Below are positions 58,067 to 64,000 of a stretch of 64,000 bases of DNA, piece by piece. Each line of letters opens with the position of its first letter. The first letter of the stretch is position 1. Origin of the DNA: CAYLPJ01 sp964385465 (lineage in GTDB: Bacteria > Planctomycetota > Phycisphaerae > SM23-33); contig CAYLPJ010000013.1 in the NCBI GenBank assembly GCA_964385465.1, positions 45,352 to 109,351 of the forward strand, read 5' to 3'. The notes under the pieces are model-generated. The model saw nothing but the letters and a program-made list of their open reading frames with translations. It was not told where the DNA came from and made no database searches. The position numbers and the translations under genes were made by a program.

Positions 58067-61000
58067 ATCGACACCGCCCAGGCCGCCGAGGACGTCGCGG
58101 TCAAGGTCTACCGCCTGGAGCACGCCGAGGCGGCGAGCCTGTCGTCGGCGCTGTTGAACTCGCTGAGCGGGTCGGGCGCGTCGCCGCGCGGGCGGCGGGG
58201 CCCGACGGGGTCGGCCGGGCAGCTCCGGATCAACCCGGACCGCAGCACGAACTCGCTGGTGGTCCGCGCGTCGGCCGAGCAGCACGCGAAGATCGCCGAG
58301 CTGATCGGCGAGATGGATAAGCCCCCGGCGGCGGAGTACCCGGTTCGGACGGTCGCGCTGAAGCACGCGGACGCGGCGGAGGCGGCGTCGACGCTGAACC
58401 TGCTGTTCGGCAGCCCGGCGGCGTCGCGGGCCCGTCGCGGCCGGCGGCGCGCGCCTGCGGGGGAGACGGGCGTGGTGATCGAGGCGGACAAGTCGGCGAG
58501 GCTGCTGCTGGTCCGTTGCGACGACGAGACGTTCACGAAGATCCAGGACGTCGTGGCGAAGCTGGATGTGGCGGGCACGGGCAAGCCGGCCCCGACGGTG
58601 GTCCCGCTGACGCACGCCAAGGCATCGGAGATCGCCGGCGCCCTGGAGTCGTCGTTCGCCCCGGCGCGCGGTCAGCGTCAGGACCCGGCCGACGCGGTGA
58701 GCATCACCCCCGAGCCGCTGACCAACAGCCTGATCGTCACGGCCAGCGGGGAGAACCTCGAGAAGGTCAAGGCGCTGCTGGCCCAGATCGACCAGGCCGA
58801 GGCCGGCGGGACCAGGACGGCGTTCCTGGTTCTCAAGAACGGCCGGGCGACGGAGCTGGCGGGCGTGCTGGGTCAGGTCGCCGGGGGCGGGTCGTCGCGT
58901 CGGGGCCGGTACGGCCGGCGCGGGGCGGGGGGCTCCGAGGGCGTGGTGGTCACGGCCGACAGCGCCAGCAACGCGATCGTGCTGTCGGGCCCGGAGAAGG
59001 ACGTCGAGAAGCTTTTGAAGATGGCGGGCGAGTTGGACGCGGCGGCCGGCACGACGGCCGTTCCCGTGGTGAAGCTGTATCCGGTGGAGAACGCCGAGAT
59101 CTCTGCGATGGTGACGGCGCTGCAGCAGATCTTCTCCGGCGGGGCGGCTCGTTCGCGGTACGGCCGGCGTTCGACGGGCGGGGAGGTGCCGGTGACGATC
59201 CTGGGCGACGAGGGCGCGGGCAAGCTGATCGTCTCGGCGCCGGAGGACAAGCACGCCTTGATCGCCAAGACGATCGAGGAGATCGACACCGCCCAGGCCG
59301 CCGAGGACGTCGCGGTCAAGGTCTACCGCCTGGAGACGGCCGAGGCATCGAGCGTCGCCAGCGCCCTGGGCAGCGCCTTGGACGTCTCGGTCGGCCGGGG
59401 GCGGCGCGGCGGCGCCGGCGAGGCCGGCCAGCTTCGCATCAGCGCCGACCGCAGCAGCAACTCGCTGGTGGTCCGCGCGTCGGGGGAGGACCACACGAAG
59501 ATCGGGCAGCTCATCGCGGACATGGACGCCCCGGCCGGGTCGAAGTACCCCGTGCGGGCGATCCTGCTGAAGAACGCCAAGGCCGGCGAGATGGCCGAGC
59601 TGTTGCGGGCGCTGTACGAGGCCGAGGACGCCGGCAAGCGGGGGCGTCGCGGTCCGAGCGGCCCGCGCGGCGCGACCGGGCCCGAGGGCGAGATGGTCAT
59701 CGAGGCCGACGACCAGGCGGGCATGCTGCTGGTCCGTTGCGACGACGAGACCTTCGCCAAGCTGCAGGCCCTCGTCGAGAGGCTGGACGTGCTCTCCTCG
59801 GCCATGCCGGTGGTCAAGCTCTACCCGGTGGAGAACGCCGACCTCCAGATGGTCGTCAACGCGCTGCAGGAGATCTTCGGCGGCAGCGCGGCGGCCTCCC
59901 GGCGCCGCCGCGGGCGGCGGGTGATGACCACCAGCGAGGTCCCGGTGACCGTCCTGGCCGACGAGGCGGCCGGCAAGGTGATCGTGGCCGCTCCCGAGGA
60001 GAAACACGCGGTGATTGCGCAGGTCATCGCGGACCTCGACGCCGCCCGCGAGGGCGAGCAGGTGACCGTGCAGGTGTACAAGCTGGAGTACGCCGAGGCG
60101 GGCACGGCCGCGGCGGCGCTGGCGGCGTCTCTGAGCAAGACCGCGCGATCGACGCGCGGGCGGCGGGGCCCGAGTGCGGCGGGCGAGGAATCGCTTCGCA
60201 TCACGGCGGACCGGGGCACGAACACGCTGGTGGTCCGCGGGTCGGCAGAGGAGCACGAGCGGATCACGGCCCTGCTGGCGAAGATGGACGTTCCGCCGGC
60301 ATCGAAGTACCCGGTGCGGACGATCGAGTTGAAGAACGCCGACGCCGAGGAGCTGTCGGCCTCGCTGAACGTGTTGTTCGGCGGCCCGGCGGCATCGCGG
60401 GCGCGCCGCGGGCGCCGCTCGGCGCCCGGGGGGGACGTCGGCGTGGTCATCGAGCCGGACCCCAGCGGGCAGACGCTGCTGATCCGCTGCGACGACGAGA
60501 CGTTCGCGAAGATCAGCGAGATCGTCGCGAAGCTGGACGTCGCGGGCACGGGCCGGCCCGTGCCGGCGATCGTCGCACTGACGCACGCCAAGGCCGAGGA
60601 GATCGCCCCGGCGCTGCAGGCATCGTTCGCGCCCGCCCGCGGGCGGCGGCTGGACCCCGACGACGCGGTGACCGTCGTCGCCGAGCCGATGAGCAACAGC
60701 CTGATCGTCACCGCCAACTCGGCGAACCTCGAGAAGGTCAAGGCCCTGCTGGCCACGCTGGACGCCCCGGACGCCGGCGGGAAGAAGACCGAGTTCCTGG
60801 TCCTCCAGAACGCCCGGGCGGGCGAGGTCGCCGGCGTGCTCGGGCAGGTCAGCGGCTCGCCGGCCTCGCGGTCGCGGTACCGCCGCGGGGGCACGTCGCC
60901 CGGCGGGGTCGTCGTCACCGCCGAGACGTCCAGCAACGCCGTCGTCCTCTCCGGCCCGGAGAAGGACGTCGATCGCCTGCTGAAGATGGCCAGGAGCCTC

Positions 61001-64000
61001 GACGAGGCCGCCAGCGCCACCGCCGTCGGCGTGGTGAAAATGTACCCGGTCAAGAACGCCGAGGTCGCCACCGTCGTCGAGGCCGTCCAGCAGATCTTCG
61101 GCGACACCCGCAGCCGCTACGGCCGGCGGGGCGCCACCGGCGAGGCGCCGGTGACCGTGCTGGGCGACGAGGGCTCCGGGAAGGTGATCGTCTCGGCCCC
61201 CGAGCACAAGCATGCCCTGATCGCCAAGACCATCGAGGAGATCGACGCCTCGCAGGCCGCTGAAGACGTGACCGTCAAGGTCTACCGCCTCGAGCACGCC
61301 GACGCGTCCAGCCTGGCCTCGGCGCTGATGAGCTCGCTGACCTCCGCGGCGTCCGCCCGCGGGCGGCGCGGCGCGACCGCCCCGGCCGGGCAGCTTCGCA
61401 TCAACCCCGACCGCGGCACCAATGCGCTGGTCGTGCGGGCGTCGGCGGAGGACCACCAGCGGATCGGGGAGCTGATCGCCGAGATGGACCAGCCCCCGGC
61501 GGCGAAGTACCCCGTCCGGACGATCGCCTTGAAGAACGCCGACGCCGACGAGGCGGCCGCGACACTGAACACGCTGTTCGGCGGCGCCGCATCGAGCCGG
61601 GCCCGCCGCGGGCGCTGGAGCGCCCCGGCCGGCGACACGGGCGTGGTGATCGAGGCCGACCGCGGCGCGAAGCTGCTGCTCGTCCGCTGCGACGACGAGA
61701 CGTTCGCGAAGGTCCAGGAGGTCGTCGCGAAGCTGGACGTGGCGGGCACGGGCAAGCCGGCGCCGACGGTCCTGCCGCTGACGCACGCCAAGGCCGCCGA
61801 CGTCGCGGGGGCGCTTCAGTCGTCCTTCGCGCCGGTCCGCGGCCAGCGGCTGGACCCCGACGACGCGGTGAACATCACCCCCGAGCCGCTGACCAACAGC
61901 CTGATCGTTACCGCCAGCGGGGAGAACCTCGAGAAGGTCAAGGCCTTGCTGGCGCAGATCGACAAGCCCGACGTCGGCGGCACGCAGACGGAGTTCGTGC
62001 TGCTGAAGAACGCCCGCGCCACCGAGTTGGCCGGCGTGCTCGGGCGCATTTCCGGCACCGCCGCGGCGGGGCGGTCCCGGTGGCGACGCGGGGCGACGTC
62101 GGCCGGGCAGGGCGTCATCGTCACGGCCGAGACCGCCAGCAACGCGGTGGTCATCACCGGCCCGGCCGAGGACGTCACCGAACTGGTCGCGATGGCGAAG
62201 AAGCTGGACGAGGCCGCCGGCGCCACGGCGGTGCCCGTGGTGAAGATCTACCCGGTCGCCAACGCCGACGTGCCCACCGTGGTCCAGGCGCTTCAGGAGA
62301 TCTTCTCGGGCGCCAGTCTCGGGCGCCGCGGCACGTCCGGGGCGCAGGTGACGGTCATCGGCGACGAGTCGGCGGGCAAGATCATCGTCGCCGCCCCGCA
62401 GGACAAGCACGAGTTGATCGCCAGCACGATCGGCGAGATGGACGCCGCCGGCGCCGACGAGGCGGTGACGGTGAAGGTCTACCGCCTGGAGAACGCCGAC
62501 GCCACGAGCATCGCCGCGGCGCTGGCGACCTCCCTCGGCGCGTCGTCCAGCCGCGGCCGCGGGCGCTACGGCGCGCCGACGGCAGGGACGGGGCGGCTGC
62601 GCATCAGCCCCGACCGCAGCAGCAACTCGCTGGTCGTCCGCGCGACGGCCGAGGACCACGAGCGGATCGCATCGCTGCTGGAGCAGATGGACTCCGCCCC
62701 GGCCGAGAAGTACCCCGTGCGGAACATCGAGGTCGCCCACGCCGACGCCGAGGAGGTCGCCAACATCCTCAACGCCCTGTTCGGCGCCTCGGCCGGGCGG
62801 GGGCGGTACGGGCGGACGACGTCCGGGCAGGCGAAGGTCCTCATCGAGGCCGACAGCTCCGCCGGCGTGCTGCTGGTCCGCGCCGACGACGACACGTTCG
62901 CCAAGGTCCAGCAGATCGTCCAGACGCTGGACGTGGTCTCGACCGCCGAGGCCGTCCCCACCATCCTGCCGCTGGAGCACGTCAACGCCGCGGACGTCGC
63001 CCCGGCGATGCAGGCGGCCTTTGCGCCGGCGCGGGGGCGCCGGTACGACCCCGGCGACGCGGTCACCATCGTCCCCGAGCCGCTGAGCAACAGCCTGATC
63101 GTCACCGCGAACGCCCGCAACCTCGAGAAGGTCAAGGCCCTGCTGGCGAAGTTCGACACCGACACGGCCGTGGGGGCCAAGACCGAGCTGCTGGCGCTGA
63201 AGAACGCCAAGGCGGCGGACCTGGCGGCGGTGCTGGGTCGGATCGCGGGGCAGGCGGCGTCGGCCCGAGGCCGGCGGGCGCCCGCGGCGGGGCAGGAAGT
63301 CGTCGTCGCGCCCGAGGCCGCGAGCAACACGCTGCTGATCTCCGGGCCCGAGAAGGAGGTCGACCGGCTGCTGACGATGGCGAAGCAGCTCGACGAGGCG
63401 GCCGGGGCGACTTCCGTGGCCGTCGTGAAGATGTACGCCCTGAAGAATGCCGATCTCCAGTCCACCGTCGAGGCGCTTCAGCAGCTCTTCGGCGCCGGCG
63501 GGACGGCCCGGGGCTACCGAGGCCGGCGGGGGGCCACGGCCGAGGCGCCGGTCACCGTCCTGGCCGACGAGGGCTCGGGGAAGGTGATCGTCTCGGCCCC
63601 CGAGGACAAGCACGCCCTGATCGCCAAGACCATCGAGGAGATCGACGCCGCCCAGGCCGACCAGGCCGTCACGGTCAAGGTCTACCGTCTGGAGCACGCC
63701 GACGCCTCCAGCCTTGCCGGCGCACTGCTGAACGCCCTCAGCGCCTCGGCCACACGCGGGCGCTACGCCCAGCCGACAGGTCAGCTCCGCGTCCAGGCCG
63801 AGCGGGCGACGAACTCGCTGATCGTCCGCGCCACGGCCGAGGACCACGCGCGGATCGCCGAGCTGCTGGTGACGATGGACGTCGCGCCGGGGCAGGAGCA
63901 TCCGGTCCGCACGATCGCCCTGAACAACGCCGACGCGACGGAGGTCGCCGAGGTGCTTAACGCCGTCTTCGGCGGCGGGGCGTCGGGGCGAGGCTATCGC
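58067..64000 (+). CDS. gspD: GspD-like secretin N-domain array, part after the gap, runs off the window
   Basis: The frame starting at 58067 (third-base G at 58066 belongs to the preceding codon) is open to 64000 for 1978 codons with no stop that I could see, and the last codon ends exactly at 64000. It holds 24 complete N1-type domains plus one partial, beginning with the end of an e-type domain and a-type VKVYRLEHAEAASL. It differs in phase from the pre-gap frame only because the gap length is a placeholder. Conserved features are a TNSLVVRAS core, LVRCDDETFAKV with a conserved Cys in b-type domains, and Arg-rich loops. No pore domain is reached. Confidence 0.85.
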   Translation, partial: MDTAQAAEDVAVKVYRLEHAEAASLSSALLNSLSGSGASPRGRRGPTGSAGQLRINPDRSTNSLVVRASAEQHAKIAELIGEMDKPPAAEYPVRTVALKHADAAEAASTLNLLFGSPAASRARRGRRRAPAGETGVVIEADKSARLLLVRCDDETFTKIQDVVAKLDVAGTGKPAPTVVPLTHAKASEIAGALESSFAPARGQRQDPADAVSITPEPLTNSLIVTASGENLEKVKALLAQIDQAEAGGTRTAFLVLKNGRATELAGVLGQVAGGGSSRRGRYGRRGAGGSEGVVVTADSASNAIVLSGPEKDVEKLLKMAGELDAAAGTTAVPVVKLYPVENAEISAMVTALQQIFSGGAARSRYGRRSTGGEVPVTILGDEGAGKLIVSAPEDKHALIAKTIEEIDTAQAAEDVAVKVYRLETAEASSVASALGSALDVSVGRGRRGGAGEAGQLRISADRSSNSLVVRASGEDHTKIGQLIADMDAPAGSKYPVRAILLKNAKAGEMAELLRALYEAEDAGKRGRRGPSGPRGATGPEGEMVIEADDQAGMLLVRCDDETFAKLQALVERLDVLSSAMPVVKLYPVENADLQMVVNALQEIFGGSAAASRRRRGRRVMTTSEVPVTVLADEAAGKVIVAAPEEKHAVIAQVIADLDAAREGEQVTVQVYKLEYAEAGTAAAALAASLSKTARSTRGRRGPSAAGEESLRITADRGTNTLVVRGSAEEHERITALLAKMDVPPASKYPVRTIELKNADAEELSASLNVLFGGPAASRARRGRRSAPGGDVGVVIEPDPSGQTLLIRCDDETFAKISEIVAKLDVAGTGRPVPAIVALTHAKAEEIAPALQASFAPARGRRLDPDDAVTVVAEPMSNSLIVTANSANLEKVKALLATLDAPDAGGKKTEFLVLQNARAGEVAGVLGQVSGSPASRSRYRRGGTSPGGVVVTAETSSNAVVLSGPEKDVDRLLKMARSLDEAASATAVGVVKMYPVKNAEVATVVEAVQQIFGDTRSRYGRRGATGEAPVTVLGDEGSGKVIVSAPEHKHALIAKTIEEIDASQAAEDVTVKVYRLEHADASSLASALMSSLTSAASARGRRGATAPAGQLRINPDRGTNALVVRASAEDHQRIGELIAEMDQPPAAKYPVRTIALKNADADEAAATLNTLFGGAASSRARRGRWSAPAGDTGVVIEADRGAKLLLVRCDDETFAKVQEVVAKLDVAGTGKPAPTVLPLTHAKAADVAGALQSSFAPVRGQRLDPDDAVNITPEPLTNSLIVTASGENLEKVKALLAQIDKPDVGGTQTEFVLLKNARATELAGVLGRISGTAAAGRSRWRRGATSAGQGVIVTAETASNAVVITGPAEDVTELVAMAKKLDEAAGATAVPVVKIYPVANADVPTVVQALQEIFSGASLGRRGTSGAQVTVIGDESAGKIIVAAPQDKHELIASTIGEMDAAGADEAVTVKVYRLENADATSIAAALATSLGASSSRGRGRYGAPTAGTGRLRISPDRSSNSLVVRATAEDHERIASLLEQMDSAPAEKYPVRNIEVAHADAEEVANILNALFGASAGRGRYGRTTSGQAKVLIEADSSAGVLLVRADDDTFAKVQQIVQTLDVVSTAEAVPTILPLEHVNAADVAPAMQAAFAPARGRRYDPGDAVTIVPEPLSNSLIVTANARNLEKVKALLAKFDTDTAVGAKTELLALKNAKAADLAAVLGRIAGQAASARGRRAPAAGQEVVVAPEAASNTLLISGPEKEVDRLLTMAKQLDEAAGATSVAVVKMYALKNADLQSTVEALQQLFGAGGTARGYRGRRGATAEAPVTVLADEGSGKVIVSAPEDKHALIAKTIEEIDAAQADQAVTVKVYRLEHADASSLAGALLNALSASATRGRYAQPTGQLRVQAERATNSLIVRATAEDHARIAELLVTMDVAPGQEHPVRTIALNNADATEVAEVLNAVFGGGASGRGYR
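59633..59692 (+). repeat. Collagen-like Gly-X-Y triplets in one N1-type domain loop
   Basis: The loop of one b-type domain reads GKRGRRGPSGPRGATGPEGE, six consecutive Gly-Xaa-Yaa triplets then GE, in place of the usual Arg/Ser/Gly loop. The other domains lack this. It may have arisen by simple GC-rich drift of a Gly/Arg loop. Confidence 0.7.

Larger units (their letters stand above)
55701..64000 (+). repeat. Three- and five-domain super-repeats within gspD
   Basis: The VKVYRLEHA-type domain marks each unit. Its starts are 55701, 56439 and 57186 (3-domain units, 738 and 747 bp), then 58100, 59315 (1215 bp, five domains), 60068 (753 bp, three domains), 61274 (1206), 62471 (1197) and 63674 (1203). 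Five-domain units run a (VKVYRLEHA), b (YPVRTIAL), c (PAPTVVPLTHAKA), d (TEFLVLKNARA), e (VPVVKLYPVENAE); three-domain units lack c and d. This indicates serial duplication with loss or gain of a two-domain cassette. Confidence 0.8.

Noticed and set aside
57966..58157. End of gspD at 58157
   Set aside because: The stop arises only because the 100-N placeholder shifts the frame; the true continuation is at 58067 in another phase.
57194..63901. Another long minus-strand frame opposite the array, crossing the gap
   Set aside because: Same antisense artefact; it reads through the Ns and has no domain signature.
50000..64000. Possible CRISPR or short tandem-repeat array
   Set aside because: The repeats are coding N-domain units of about 240 bp with conserved protein sequence, not short direct repeats with spacers.

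Overview
The window is very GC-rich and looks like one scaffold of a planctomycete, most likely of the Phycisphaerae type. The evidence is the family mix: a dockerin/PKD surface giant, a MoxR-DUF58-BatA-DUF4159 block, many EF-hands, a GH5/GH130 sugar locus with a XylR-type regulator, and a type II secretion (T2SS) operon with oversized parts. One 100-N gap (57966-58065) shows that this is a draft or metagenome scaffold. No rRNA, tRNA, CRISPR array or insertion sequence was recognised.

Layout. (1) 1-6198, plus strand: the 3' part of a giant secreted dockerin/PKD/ELWxxDGT protein and a small zinc-ribbon protein. (2) 6214-25647, minus strand: a compact block transcribed right to left, in the order MoxR, MoxR, DUF58, BatA-like, DUF4175-like coiled-coil membrane protein, vWA/GATase-like membrane protein, Tat-exported DUF4159 protein, a caspase-like protein that seems to have lost its catalytic residues, a beta-propeller (BNR) protein, a TPR protein and recQ. 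(3) 25930-36508: a carbohydrate locus with a GH2-like/GH5 hydrolase, a XylR-type regulator, a ThuA-domain protein, an SDR oxidoreductase, a GH130 phosphorylase-like protein and a zinc alcohol dehydrogenase. It contains one compositionally foreign gene (AlbA_2/HATPase, 31689-33410). (4) 36528-38150, minus strand: a secreted protein with eleven EF-hand loops. (5) 38539-64000, plus strand: gspE, F, G, H, I, J, K, a PilM/PilN-like GspL fused to an EF-hand pair, a PilO/GspM protein fused to a GspC/PilP-like domain, and gspD. From gspG onward the frames mostly overlap or abut.

The most striking feature is the gspD-like gene. After a signal peptide, a Lys/Pro/Glu linker and one N0 domain, it is an uninterrupted array of secretin N1-type domains that runs off the window. 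By eye I count 34 complete domains before the gap and 24 after it, with partial ones at the gap and at the end. Ordinary secretins have about three. The array is built from nested super-repeats: a four-domain unit three times, then three- and five-domain units. Reading-frame logic and two exact 55-bp matches predict that the gap hides 410 bp. This would restore one frame of at least 5,309 codons with 60 complete N1-like domains, and no secretin pore domain has been reached by the window end. The 57966-58157 part of any call that reads straight through the Ns is an artefact.

How the parts may work together: the T2SS would export dockerin-type and glycosidase proteins, and calcium recurs (eleven-EF-hand protein beside gspE, EF-hands on GspL, pseudopilin calcium loop, dockerin). 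The link between these is inference.
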